A stretch of 64,000 nt of DNA from Aphidius gifuensis (Eukaryota > Arthropoda > Insecta > Hymenoptera > Braconidae). Below are positions 43,801-54,464 of this stretch, one piece after another; the stretch's first letter is position 1; each line of letters starts with the position of its first letter. Below the pieces are notes generated by a model. It was not told where the DNA came from and made no database searches. It saw nothing but the letters and a program-made list of their open reading frames with translations. The position numbers and the translations under genes were made by a program. The stretch is from positions 16,064,963 to 16,128,962 of the forward strand of contig NC_057792.1 of assembly GCF_014905175.1 (NCBI RefSeq), in the 5' to 3' direction.

Positions 43801-46800
43801 CTGTTTATTTATTGTTTCTCCAGTCTATTAAGACTTGTCTTCCCTCATGTCTAAAACCATTTAAAAAAATAAATAGATTATATCAATTTAAATAAATAAT
43901 ATTGCTAAATAATTTTTATATTTTAATAAAACATATTTTATTTATTTTCAACTTGATTCATCAATGACAATTTTATGATGGTGTGTTAGTAAGGTGGGCT
44001 GGATCTTCTGAAAAATTAAAAAAAACATCTGTACCTGCTGGCACGTGTATAATCAAAACTACGGCTTCATAATAATGATGATATTTTTTTTTTAAATATA
44101 CGGATTCATTTTTTTCCTCTTCTATCTTGATGTTTTATTATCATTGTATCCTCTTTTATGAAATTTATGTATTGAATTTTTTATAATCCACTCTCTGGAT
44201 CCTTTTTGGTAGCAGCTGCTCCATTGTAGGCCCTCAAACTCAGTCAGACAGTTGTCTTCGTATCCTCCGGACGTGTTTAAAAATCATCTTGCTCGAAAAA
44301 TCAATAAAATCAGTATTAAACTTCATATTTACTTCATCTATAATATTTAAAATACATCAACTAATTAAACAAAGTTATTAAATCTTTTTTGTTTTTGGAC
44401 AATTGTTGTTTTTTTTTTTTTAAAATAAATTTAAAATGATTATTTGTGTATCTGGATTTCTCGTGGGGTATGTTTAAATTTGATCCAAAAAATTAAACAT
44501 AAATCTATTATAAATTTATATTTTAATTGATAAATCAGTATTATTTAAAAAATTATTTTAAGCCCAAATTGTTTATTAATTTTTGAGTAATAAAATTATT
44601 CATTTTTTTATTAAATTATGATGATGTATTGGATGTATGATATAGAATTGTAATTGTGACCATCTGGTCAAAAAATAGTAAGGGGAAATGGAATGATATA
44701 TTTTACCCCAAGGGATGCATATAATTGCTAAAAACCTCATACGACCCAGTTACATTTGAATAACACAACAATATGGATAATTTAGTGCAACAATAAATTT
44801 ATAAAATTGAGCATTACAACTAGAATTAATAAATTAATTAAATTTAAAATGTATTAAAATTATTAAATAATATATGATTTTATTTAAAAAGTATAAATAA
44901 ATTTGATACATTTATCAAATATACACAAAATTTCAATTAAATATTAATTTTATTTATCATAAAATAATATTATCATGATGCACATGAAAACGACATGTTT
45001 ACCAGCAGGAAATTATCATCTGCATAAAGTTTTCTCATCGTGTATTCTCCGGATATTAAACATCGTTCTAAATGATATTTAAAAAAAAAATATTTAATAT
45101 TTAATTTTATTAATTAATTTAAATTTATAATTAAAAAAAATTTTGTATTTTATGTTACAGTTTTCCCCAGAAGATGGATCGACAGAGTCACAACACAAAC
45201 CTTGGACAAAGTCACAGTGGTGGTGGTGGTGTTGGTACACATGGTGCATATTCATCTGGTAGTCAAACATCATTATCAACTTCTTACATAACAGGGCATT
45301 CATATATACAAGGACAAAATTATACAACACATTCACCATATACATCACAAAATTTACAAGTATATCAACATCAACAACATCAACAACAACATAGTGGATA
45401 TAATAATCAACCACAAAGTTATGGCACAATGGTACAAGGTTATGGTGGACAACCACAATTAAATTATCAACAAAATCATAATAATAATAATAATAAAAAA
45501 GGTACAATTAGAAATGGTGATGTGCATAAACGTTGTAGATTACAAAATGCAAGTTATGAATTATCACAAGATTTACTTGATAAACAAATTGAAATGCTTG
45601 AACGTAAATATGGTGGTGTTAAAGCAAGAACAGCAGCATTAACAATACAACGTGCATTTAGAAGATATACATTATTAAAAAAATTTGTAGCAATAACAGC
45701 AATGGCTAAAGCTGAAAAACGTTTAAGTCGTAATATACAAGATGAAAATGATAGACAAATTATAAATAATAATATTATTATTGATAATAATAATGATAGA
45801 ATGCCATATCATAATCAAATATATGTACAACAAGCATTACAATCATCAACAACAAATAATCGTCCAATGCCAATAAGAAGTATGTCACTAAGAGAAAGAA
45901 GACATGCTGAAAATTCATGTGTACCACGTAGTCAAAGTGGTAGATGTGAAGGACAAATATTACATCAATTAAATCAAACAGTAAATGTTAATCAACATCA
46001 ACATCAACATCAACATTATAATGTAGTACATCAAAGTGGTAGACATACACCATCAATGACATCAAGTCCATGTACAAGACATCAATCACCATCAAGTCCA
46101 TGTTGGGATACAAGTTCACAAGAGAGTGGATCAAGTATACACTATTATAATCCTCAGGTTTGTTGTTAATTATTATCTAATTATTATTTAATTAATTAAT
46201 GTTTGTAATATTAATTATTTTTTTTTTATCAATAGGAAACACTGTGTGGATTGAGACAAGATACACCAACACGTGATAATTATAGAACACCATGTACATC
46301 ACCATCAACACCATCACAAAATAATAGCCAACAATCAATGAGTCATAGTTGGGGTAATAATACACAACAGCAATTAAATACAATATGTCGTTCACGTAAT
46401 TCATCAACATCATCTATTAAAAAAATACCACCAGAAGTACCAAAAAGAACATCATCAATATCATCACGTTCAATGGAACAACAACAACGTAATAGTGGAG
46501 GTAGTGCAAGTGGTGGTAGTGGTGGACAAAATGGTTTATGTAAAAGTGTTGAAAATGGTAGTTTAAGTTCAGTACAAAGTTCTGGTAGTGATTCAACAAA
46601 TTGTGAAAGTTCAGAGGGTGATATACAACGTTCATCACCAATATGGAAACATAAAAATATAACAAATTCATCATCATCACCAGAACATCATGATTGTAAT
46701 CATAATATTAATAATAATATGGATAATACAATAAAAAATGATCAATTAGGTTATCAATTACCAATAATTGATCATAATAATGATACAAATAATATAACAC

Positions 46801-48476
46801 AAGCAAGTTATAAAGTATCTGAAACAGTTAGAAAACGTCAATATCGTGTTGGTTTAAATTTATTTAATAAAAAACCAGAAAAAGGTATTGCATATTTAAT
46901 AAGACGTGGATTTTTAGAAAATAGTCCACAAGGTGTTGCAAGATTTTTAATAAGTAGAAAAGGTTTATCAAAACAAATGATTGGTGAATATCTTGGTAAT
47001 TTACAAAATCAATTTAATATGGCTGTGCTTGAATGTTTTTCAAATGAACTTGATTTATCTGGTATGCAAATTGATGTTGGTTTACGTAAATTTCAAGCAT
47101 ATTTTCGTATGCCTGGTGAGGCACAAAAAATTGAAAGACTTATGGAAGTATTTAGTCATAGATATTGTCAATGTAATCAAGATGTTGTTACACGTTTAAG
47201 ATCACCAGATACTGTATTTGTACTTGCATTTGCAATAATAATGCTTAATACGGATTTACATACACCAAATTTAAAACCAGAAAGAAAAATGAGAATTGAA
47301 GATTTTATTAAAAATTTACGTGGTATTGATGATTGTGGTGATATTGATAAAGATATATTAATTGGTATATATGATAGAGTTAAAGCAAATGAATTTAAAC
47401 CTGGTTCTGATCATGTTACACAAGTTATGAAAGTACAAGCAACAATTGTTGGTAAAAAACCAAATATGGCATTATCACATAGACGTCTTGTTTGTTATTG
47501 TCGTTTATATGAAATACCAGATATACATAAAAAAGAAAGACCAGGTGTACATCAAAGAGAAGTTTTTCTATTTAATGATCTTCTTGTTGTAACTAAAATA
47601 TTGAGTAAAAAAAAAAGTAGTGTTACATATACATTTAGACAAAGTTTTACACTTTGTGGTATGGTTGTAACATTATTTGAAGTACCACGTAAGTTTTATT
47701 ATTTTATTATTTTATTATTTTATTATTTATTTAATTATTCAATTATTTATTTATGCAATTATTTACATTACAGATTATCCATATGGTATAAGATTATCAC
47801 AAAGAGTTGATGGAAAAGTATTAATAACATTTAATGCTAGAAATGAACATGATAGATGTAAATTTGCTGAAGATTTACGTGAATCAATAAGTGAAATGGA
47901 TGAAATGGAAACACTGAGAATTGAAACTGAATTAGAAAGACAAAAAAGTAGTAGAGGTAATACACGTGGTAGTTCAGAAAATCGTGATTCTGGTGTTGCT
48001 GATGTTGAAGTATGTACATATCCTGGTACATGTAATGAAAGAACTGAAACAAATGATATTGATCAACAATTAAAAAGATCAGCACTTAGTAATTCTCTAC
48101 TAGATATTCATGAACAATGTTAGTTTTATTAAATATAAATTTATATATATTTATTATTGAACTTTTGAATAATTATTATTTTATTAATTTCATGTTTTTA
48201 GTTGCTGGTGAAAAACCACAACGTCGTGGTAGTGTTGGATCATTAGACAGTGGTATGTCAATATCATTTCAATCAACATCAGCAAGTTCAATGAGCCAAG
48301 GTTTAAAACATCATCCTGGTCAAGTTCATTCAATTCATCAAGGTGCAACAATACCTGGAGGTGGAAAAGGCATCACACAACAGCCATCATTTTTAGGAGG
48401 TCTATTTGCAAAACGTGAACGTAAATTATCACAGACAGAAGAAGCTGGACCATTCACTCGAACAACAGAAGTTTAG
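4574..48476 (+). CDS. siz: IQSEC/BRAG-type Arf guanine nucleotide exchange factor (schizo/loner)
   Basis: Exons: 4574-4818 (alternative 36576-36787), 45161-46157, 46236-47688, 47774-48118, 48202-48476. All phases agree, giving 1104 residues (1093 with the alternative start). Domains in order: coiled-coil-like N-terminus encoded by exon 1a; Gln/Asn/His-rich linker; an ELSQDLLDKQIEMLERKYGG segment typical of the family; IQ motif (TIQRAFRRY, about 241-250) for calmodulin; Ser-rich linker with PPEVPKR; Sec7 domain (about 610-800) with FRMPGEAQKIERL carrying the catalytic glutamic finger and the NTDLHTPNLK motif; PH domain (about 820-940; RRLVCYCRLYEIP, REVFLFNDLLVVTK); Ser/Gly-rich tail ending in Thr-Glu-Val. 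The family activates Arf6-class GTPases at the plasma membrane; in Drosophila schizo acts in axon guidance and myoblast fusion. The Sec7 and PH regions match vertebrate IQSEC proteins closely, so the identity is secure. Confidence 0.95.
9370..10305. mobile_element. Possible old retroelement or solo-LTR-like remnant in the siz intron
   Basis: Composition changes abruptly here: CG-containing words such as CGTAATCG, ACGTAGTCG and GGAACGG are frequent in an otherwise CG-poor intron. The stretch could be delimited by TGTAACGTGAC at 9370 and a CA at 10304-10305. Two related phrases occur near 9748-9783 and 10105-10145, both with GGCTCAG/CGCTCAG-like cores. No open frame for reverse transcriptase or integrase and no clean target-site duplication is visible. 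It could equally be a non-transposon regulatory region. Confidence 0.25.
10306..10326. repeat. (AAT)7 microsatellite
   Basis: Seven perfect AAT units directly abut the right edge of the compositionally distinct stretch that ends near 10305. Confidence 0.9.
13586..13970 (+). promoter_or_regulatory. Candidate intronic promoter or enhancer island
   Basis: It contains GTGTGTATAAAAAAG near 13599-13613, the AGTG microsatellite, TTTTATATGCATTCGGTC near 13867 and a CpG-containing tract (ACCCGACGGGAGTCAG, near 13901). Open frames through it on both strands are short and inconsistent, so it is unlikely to code. The promoter role is inference from composition and TATA-like words. Confidence 0.25.
13684..13708. 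repeat. (AGTG)6 microsatellite
   Basis: A perfect tetranucleotide run inside a more complex island of the siz intron. Confidence 0.9.
13977..14004. repeat. (CAAA)7 microsatellite
   Basis: Seven perfect CAAA units. The short open frame that crosses it translates the repeat as KQTN and is not coding evidence. Confidence 0.9.
14795..15060. promoter_or_regulatory. Candidate regulatory island in the siz intron
   Basis: A more complex stretch including CCATTTGGGTGGCGATCCG, TTTGCGCAGGTGCG, an initiator-like TCAGTC at about 15002 and an AGTAGTAGTAGT run. No consistent open frame is visible. Function is unknown. Confidence 0.2.
15885..16225. promoter_or_regulatory. CpG-bearing island in the siz intron, candidate promoter
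   Basis: The core at about 16150-16215 holds a cluster of CG dinucleotides (GTCGACGAGACTGCGTCGCG, ACGTCGTCAACGACGC), rare elsewhere in the intron. It is preceded by TG-rich DNA (16080-16108). Opposing short open frames cross the core, and neither resembles a known protein. Promoter or enhancer function is inferred from composition. Confidence 0.25.
19909..20095 (+). promoter_or_regulatory. TATA-containing island in the siz intron
   Basis: GTATAAAAAGAG at 19909-19920 is a good TATA match. About 130 bases of unusually complex DNA follow, including GTTGTCGAGCATAGG and an imperfect direct repeat of GTATTACACTG near 20040-20060. It could start a noncoding or alternative siz transcript. No coding exon follows. 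Confidence 0.25.
22600..22925. promoter_or_regulatory. Complex island of unknown function in the siz intron
   Basis: A less A/T-biased stretch with a TGTACATGTACATGT palindromic core near 22785-22800 and several mixed-composition words. Two overlapping opposed open frames of 68-87 codons cross it. Neither resembles a family I know, and both are short enough to be chance. Confidence 0.15.
30898..31435 (+). promoter_or_regulatory. siz: Candidate alternative promoter and 5' leader exon of siz
   Basis: This is the most promoter-like island of the intron. It has CG-rich words (TACTGGCCCGTGCTCGTCACG near 30911 and TCGCGACTCGCGATCAGTCA near 31097), two overlapping TCAGT initiator motifs at about 31109-31117 and a donor-like ACTG|GTAATTTT at 31435. 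If spliced to the exon at 45161, translation could start at the internal Met (45174, MDRQSHN), giving a third N-terminus. No cDNA evidence is available here. Confidence 0.3.
34225..34510 (+). promoter_or_regulatory. TATA-containing island in the siz intron
   Basis: TATAAAAG at 34244-34251 is followed by a complex stretch with CATCGTCGCGCAACG and ATCGACGCGTGCGGTCC, and a donor-like ATCTG|GTGAATAT near 34515. The arrangement resembles a core promoter plus noncoding leader exon. The open frame across it has no recognisable protein content. Confidence 0.25.
36576..36787 (+). CDS. siz: siz alternative first coding exon 1b
   Basis: ATG at 36576 opens 70 codons plus two bases (MFTMIEPRERHVVGSTSKTL and onward; Gln/His-rich, then basic with SRNSRIVSVQEKVTRSRLQL), ending at AATCG|GTATTA. 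It also ends in phase 2, so CG plus T gives Arg and then the common FPQKM sequence. It is the only other well-formed coding stretch with an ATG that I see inside the giant intron. It could instead belong to an unrelated short gene, but the matching phase, strand and position favour an alternative N-terminus of siz. Confidence 0.55.
36788..45160 (+). other. siz intron between exon 1b and the common exon 2
   Basis: About 8.4 kb of A/T-rich DNA. Islands of higher complexity occur near 37225-37345, 41125-41290, 43150-43530 and 44195-44280 (the last holds CTCAGTCAGACAGTTG, initiator-like). They have no consistent coding frame. The intron ends in TTTTATGTTACAG before the common exon. Confidence 0.6.
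43150..43530. promoter_or_regulatory. Complex island upstream of siz exon 2, function unknown
   Basis: Mixed-composition DNA including GCCAGGTGCAACTCGTGG, a short inverted repeat GCATGCTTCGTTGCATG (43248-43264) and GGGGAGCTCGTCTTCATGG. An open frame of about 100 codons crosses the first part but lacks an ATG near its start and recognisable content, so I treat the stretch as candidate regulatory DNA. Confidence 0.2.
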
Positions 48477-50735
48477 CATCATCGTAAAAAATAAATTACG
48501 CAAATGAAGCTTTTATTAAATATCATATTTAAAAAAACAAAAATAAACCAAAAGATAAAACATTAAAATAAGAAAAATAATATTGATAATAATAATAAAT
48601 AATAATCACTCGATGTCGAGAGATTAATAATAAAAAATGGGAAGCAAAAAAAAAATAAAAAACATTGTAAAAAAAAGGGTGTTTATAAGTGAGTAGGAAA
48701 AAAAAAATTGGGCGGGATCCAATGGATTATTTTCTTTCTTTTTTTCTTTAGACTTTAATTTATATTTTTTCTGTTTTATTTAAAAAAAAAAAAAACACAT
48801 GTATTTATTGGCCTAACAAATAGTGGCTTTGTTTTGAAAAAAAAATTTTAAAATGTGGCAAATTAAAAAATAAATTGAATTTTAAATTTAAAAAAAAACA
48901 AAAATCGTAATTGGCGATAATTTATTTATAAAAATAATAATAATAATATTAAAATGAATGAAAAAAAAAAATGTAAACAATGAATTGATTAACAATATGA
49001 AATAATTAGTGAAAAAAGTTATAAGAAAAAAAAAACCTCACAATATTAAATTAATATAAATCGTAATAAATCAATATTGTAAATAAAATTCAGTGTTAAA
49101 TATTATTATCAACAATGTGTTTCATGTGAAAAAAAAAAAACTATAAACAATAATAATAATAAATTTTCATGCGTGTGTGTATGTGAAAATTACAGTGAAA
49201 ATTTTATAAAAATTTCATGTAAAATTGGCAAAATGAATTGGAAAAAACTTTGATTATTTGTCATGTATTATTAAATTTTTTTTATTTAAAATAATAATAA
49301 ACTCATATTGTAAATATAATGTCATATTTGTAATACGAGTACCTAATTTTAATGATAAATAAATGATAAAAATACAAATGAAATTAATTATTGATGAAAA
49401 AATAATAACTGCAAGTTGATGAATAATTTAACAATGAAAAAATACGTAAATAAATTAATGAAATACTAGATAATAGGTGACAATGAATATTACATTTGTA
49501 GAGATATCAATAAAATAGTTGAAATTTATTTTTCATAAATAATTGCTTTAACTTTTTTTTTTTTTTTTAAATGAAATAAATTTCAACTGTGAACTCTAGT
49601 CTGTCTTGTCAACATAATGTCACATTTTTTTGTTTTTTTTTTTAATTTTCTTAGTAAATCATTTAATTATTAATTTTAAAATTGTTAATTCAAAATTGGA
49701 ATGATAAAATAGTCAAATAAACTTGGTAAATTAAGTAAATTCATTTAATTTTTTTTTCATTTTCATTTTTATAAAAAAATTTCATCAGTTTGATATTTTT
49801 ATTTTTTTTCAGATATTCTGTGATAAACCGACTTGGAGACTGAATGAAAAAAAAATAAAAAATAACCCTCATCATTTCGGTAATTTCATAAAATCTTTTC
49901 ACAATTTTTTCTAAATGCTATTTTATTTTTCTTCTCATAAGTCATAATAAATATTTTCCCAACCAAATAATACATAATTTTTCTAAACAATTTAAATTGT
50001 CATTTAAAAAAAAATGTTTGTGTTTTTGGCAGAAAAAAAAATATATACATATGTACAGTTTTATAAAAAAGGAAAAGAAAAATTAATAATTAAAAATCAT
50101 ATCATTTAAATGAAAATATAAAACAATAAATAATATATATTAATAAAATTCGAAAGTAATAATTAATTTCTGAAAATTGCAATGCTTGCCTGACAATATA
50201 TTTAAAAAGAAAACAATAATTATTAATAATTAATAACAAAGCTATTGAAAAAATAAATAAAGAGAAAAAAACTACCAACAAATATATAAATATTTGTAAG
50301 CTAAATAATGAATAGTTTAAAAGAGAAAAAAAAAAAACTTGAATGACAATTTAATAAAGCATTGTTGAATTTAATGTAAAATCTATAATCGTCGATTATT
50401 GTTCGTAATGTGTACCTTGTAATTGATATTCATTTATGATAATTAATAAATAAATTGATAATCTTTATATATTATTAATCTTTATTATGATTATTATTGC
50501 TAAACATTTTTTTTTTTAATTTTAAGCATTCATAAATAATTTTTATTCTTCAAGTATTCTTTCAACCTCAACATAAAATTCATTTATCAACTTTTAAAAT
50601 TTTTAATTTATAAAATAAACTTGCACGATTGTTTTATTTAAATATGATTTTTTCTCTTATCTAATTTTTAAAATTTGGACTTTGAGCTTTATTTTTGACG
50701 TGATAAAAAAACAAATATTGAAATTAATAGCATGA
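48477..50735 (+). other. siz 3' UTR and downstream DNA
   Basis: A/T-rich DNA after the siz stop codon (TAG at 48474-48476). Many AATAAA-type signals are present (for example near 48490, 49369 and 49508), so the true polyadenylation site cannot be chosen from sequence alone. No coding signal is visible. Confidence 0.5.
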
Positions 50736-51044
50736 AAAATAATACATTTAGATGTTCAATTTTATCCATGTGATAATTTTTTATTAAACAATAATCAAGT
50801 AGTTTATAATTTAATTAATTATATTTATCATTTAGAAATAAAATTTATCCATCGAAATATTATGCAAAATTTCAATTATCGAAATTACATGGTCATCGAA
50901 TTGTCGTAGCCAATTTTAATTGAGCCACCAGTACCAATTTCTGGGATTGATATATATTCTAAAATTTTAAATAATTCTGTTGAATTTATTGATCTTCAGC
51001 TTGAAACTTTTGACTATATAAATTATCTTGGACATGACTTATGA
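50736..51044 (+). pseudogene. Interrupted open frame of about 102 codons, origin unknown
   Basis: From 50736 the frame stays open for 57 codons to a TAG at 50907-50909 and then, in the same frame, for 44 more codons to TGA at 51042. In DNA this rich in A/T, such a run with one interruption is unlikely by chance. The translation is well mixed, e.g. HLDVQFYPCDNFLL before the TAG, and IEPPVPISGIDIYSKIL and SVEFIDLQLETFDYINYL after it. A segment IYHLEIKFIHRNI is faintly reminiscent of a kinase catalytic loop, but the match is too weak for an assignment. It may be a decayed duplicate, a mis-sequenced exon or chance. Confidence 0.35.
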
Positions 51045-51473
51045 AATAATGTTGATTTAGAAATATAAAAAAAACTTTTTAAAATATTTTTTTTTCCATT
51101 TAAAATAAATTATGATTGAACAATCATAAAAAAAAGCGAGAAATAAAAATCTTGAATTTCAAAAATTAATAAAACAAGCAGTCTTAATTTATTTATTCAA
51201 TTTAAAATCGTCTAGTCAGATGATCACCTTTTATCACCTTCTAAATTAAAAATGACACTCATTTAGTTCATGGTTTAATACAAAATTTGGATTTAAATCA
51301 CGTGGTAGACAATGAAAATAAAATGTTTCTTATTTGATTTGAATTTTTTATTATATTTATTCTTTAACCTGATTATCTGAATCATTTTTTGTCTCATTTG
51401 CCACGTAATACTAACTGTAATTTTCCTATCATCTCCAACAAAAAAAAAACGACTTATTTGTTTAACAAAATCG

Positions 51474-51482
51474 TATATAAAG
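51474..51482 (+). promoter_or_regulatory. TATA box of the DUF4803-like gene
   Basis: TATATAAAG lies 112 bases before the ATG at 51586. A start about 31 bases downstream (near 51505) gives an 80-base 5' UTR. A strong TATA box suggests regulated or tissue-specific expression. Confidence 0.55.
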
Positions 51483-51585
51483 GTAGGCAACTCGAAATAT
51501 AAACTTAACAAAGATAAAAAGTTCAACGAAAGTATACATAAAGCTTCCAGCTCAAAATAAAAATTACAGAAAGTAAAAATAAATC

Positions 51586-54033
51586 ATGTTCAAAGTTAAA
51601 ATTATATTTTTAATTTCATTAAAATTGTGCTATTGTAATTTAATTTATCATTATGAAAATGGATATCATTATCCAACGACAATTAATTATTATCCAAAAA
51701 TATTATTTAATATAAATTATTCAAAAATTCATATAACAAATTATGAAAAATCTATTATCGAGCAAACAAATAAACATACTGATGTTTGTAATAATTTATT
51801 GTTCAATGTATTGAGCAGTGTTGCTGAAAATTTAAATGATCAAGACTCTCAAAATTATTTGGATTTACAATCATCAATTTTTTTTATGAATAAATTGTAT
51901 ACAAAAAATTTTACTGAATTTATTATTAATAATTCAAATACATCAGCAAAAATTATAACTGGTGATGTTAAATTTTCACTGAATAAAATTTATTCATTTG
52001 TCACTGAAAAATCAGATGATACGTTATTCAATGTTGATGGATTATTTAATACAATATTAAATATTGATAAAAAAAATAAAGTAAGTAAATAAATTATTTT
52101 TTTTATCATTTATAATACTAATTTTTATATAATTTTTTTAATCATAAGGAAAAAAAAAATTGTGATGTTTTGATGACAATTGAACAACAGTTATATAATG
52201 TATACAATTGTTTATCATTGACAATACTTAATATGTATTCAATGGCATTTTATAAAAACTCACCGAGTGTAGAAAAAAAAAAAATATTAAAAAGAAAATT
52301 AGGTTTATTGGCTAAAGAATCACTGCCAGTAATTGTCAAATTGCCATCACAAAATTTATATAAATGTGATCCAAAGGAATTCCAAGAAGGTATAATTTTT
52401 TCGAAAAAGAAATTTCGAAATGATTTACTTAATTTATGTACTCAATTAACAATCAATAATTATTATTATAGGTATCAATTTTATTGAGTTGAAAAATTTT
52501 ATTACAACTCATGTGATTGGAAAAGATATAATGAAAAATAAAAATATATGTGACGATAGTTCGTCATGCAGTGATTATTCAAAAGTATTGTCACCGTTTG
52601 TACTTAATAATTCTCCACATCAATGTCAAGGATACTTGAGAAATTGCTGGAAGGTTTCAATAAATGATATTTGTTTATCGGTTAGTTATCATTTAAATAT
52701 TTTAATAGTAATTTCCATTTAGAAATATTAATTATTACTTTACAATTGTTATTTAGGAAAATCAATCAAATAGAAGATATCAAGCTTTTAAAAATGATGA
52801 TGGACAAAGCATTGGCTCATGGACAAATAAATGTCAAGGAAATAATATTGTTAGCTATGAAGAAATATCAAAAAATAAAAAATATTTTTTAACACCTTCT
52901 GCTGGAGTATTTTCAGCAAATTATGAAGCAGAAAAATGTGATATTTGTGCTTGTTATTGTGATAATGAATTTAACATCAATTCAATTAATAAATTTAGTC
53001 TACAAGAAGTACGAGCAAAACATGATCAAGGGTATGAATTGAAAATATTATTATTAAAAAATATATTCATAGTTTATTTTTGTCTATATATATTTCAATT
53101 TATTTTGTACATTTTTCTTGCAGAGTTGTTACAGGAATAAAATTTGATATTGATGGTGACACAATTGTCTTAAAAATACGAGTTGGTATTTTTATAAATG
53201 GAACTGTTGATGCTAATCAACAAAGTTGGGATTCAAATTATGTATCAACATTTAATCCAGGTACTTTACCACCATACTCATTAAATTCAACTGATCAACA
53301 ATATTCTTCTCACAAAAATAATCATCCTTACAAAACAGTAAGACTAGATTACAATTGGAGAAATATGTATCTTGATAATTTAGTAGCACCACCAGGAAAA
53401 TTAATTCAAGGTAATATTTATAAATTTAATTTAGTTAAAATACAAATTATATAATTACTTTTTTATGATTAGGAGTTAAATTTATTGAATGTTCTGATGG
53501 AATTTCGATTGGAATACTAGCAACAAGTATTAATGAAGAAAATTTACAACTTATTCCTGATACTGCTGAATGGTGGTCTATTTCAAATTGTTTTTTAGCA
53601 TCCATTTCTAAACCAAGGTAAAATTAAATATATAAAAATCTTATCAATTTAATTTAATATTAAATTAATATTTATTTATTTCAATAGAATGGCTCTGAGT
53701 ATTCCTAATAGTGCTGATGTTCCAACAAAATTAAAAACTCCAAATAATATAGTAAACAAAAAAAATTCATACGTAACATTTGAAATATCTGATTGGCAAT
53801 TGGATGCTAGTCAAACAATTATTCCATTTATTGATGCTCAACCAGTAATAACAAGTCCATCAGTACCACTTTCTGGAATTACAATTCATTACAAAACACA
53901 GGATAAATCTGGTGGTTTTATTGGACTACAAATACAACCATTTAATCCTTCTTATTTTATGGATGAAGATATTTTAAGCAATAATATTGATAAGTTATTA
54001 AATGGCAAAAAAATCATTAATGATGAAGAATAA
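51586..54033 (+). CDS. Secreted protein resembling the insect DUF4803 family, 665 residues
   Basis: Seven exons with matching phases: 51586-52080, 52149-52389, 52472-52680, 52757-53031, 53124-53410, 53473-53617, 53688-54033. The N-terminus MFKVKIIFLISLKLCYCN is a likely signal peptide, and no later membrane segment is evident. The middle holds a Cys-bearing HQCQGYLRNCW motif, then a KCDICACYCD cluster, then VVTGIKFDIDGDTIVLKIRVG and, later, GVKFIECSDGISIGILATS. This order (CQG..RNC, C-x-C-x-C cluster, VVTG-x-[RK]F beta-rich repeats) is what I know of DUF4803 proteins, which are expanded in insects and have no established function. Several NxS/T sites suit a secreted glycoprotein. The assignment rests on recalled family pattern, not a search. 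The exon structure is well supported; the function is unknown. Confidence 0.8.
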
Positions 54034-54464
54034 TAATGACGAAATATTTTAACAATAAAATCAAGTAACTGTATTTAATTAATTGTAAAGAAATTATAAA
54101 TTTAATTGACAAGTGAATATAATAGTTACAAAATAAATATAGAAAAAAAATTTAAAGAGAAAATTTTCGAAATTTCGAAATTTCGAAATTTTTCTTGCGA
54201 AAATGTATCATGAGATTTTATTTTTAATTTGTCAGGTAAATAGAGACAGGTTCAATTTACACTGCTAAAAATATGAGATAATTTTTTTTCCATATGAAAA
54301 TTTAAAAAACAAATTAAAATTATTAATATTAAATTTAATATAAACTTTTATTGAATTAATTTATTTTAAATAAAATTAAAAAGTAAAAATAAATTGAAAA
54401 AAAAATTAATATAAATTGTTATTAAAAATTTTTAATGTTAATTGTTTTATAATTTAGTGAATAA
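54034..54464. other. Convergent intergenic region with poly(A) signals
   Basis: Space between the DUF4803-like gene (plus) and the SLC26 gene (minus). Plus-strand AATAAA occurs at 54054-54059 and 54132-54137; minus-strand AATAAA (TTTATT on plus) at 54347-54352 and 54360-54365. A short tandem of the self-complementary unit TTTCGAAA occupies about 54165-54190. No coding content is seen. Confidence 0.55.

Noticed and set aside
45094..48085. Several minus-strand open frames opposite the siz exons, rich in Tyr/His/Val
   Set aside because: They are antisense shadows of Gln/Asn/Ser-rich siz coding sequence and have no independent motifs.
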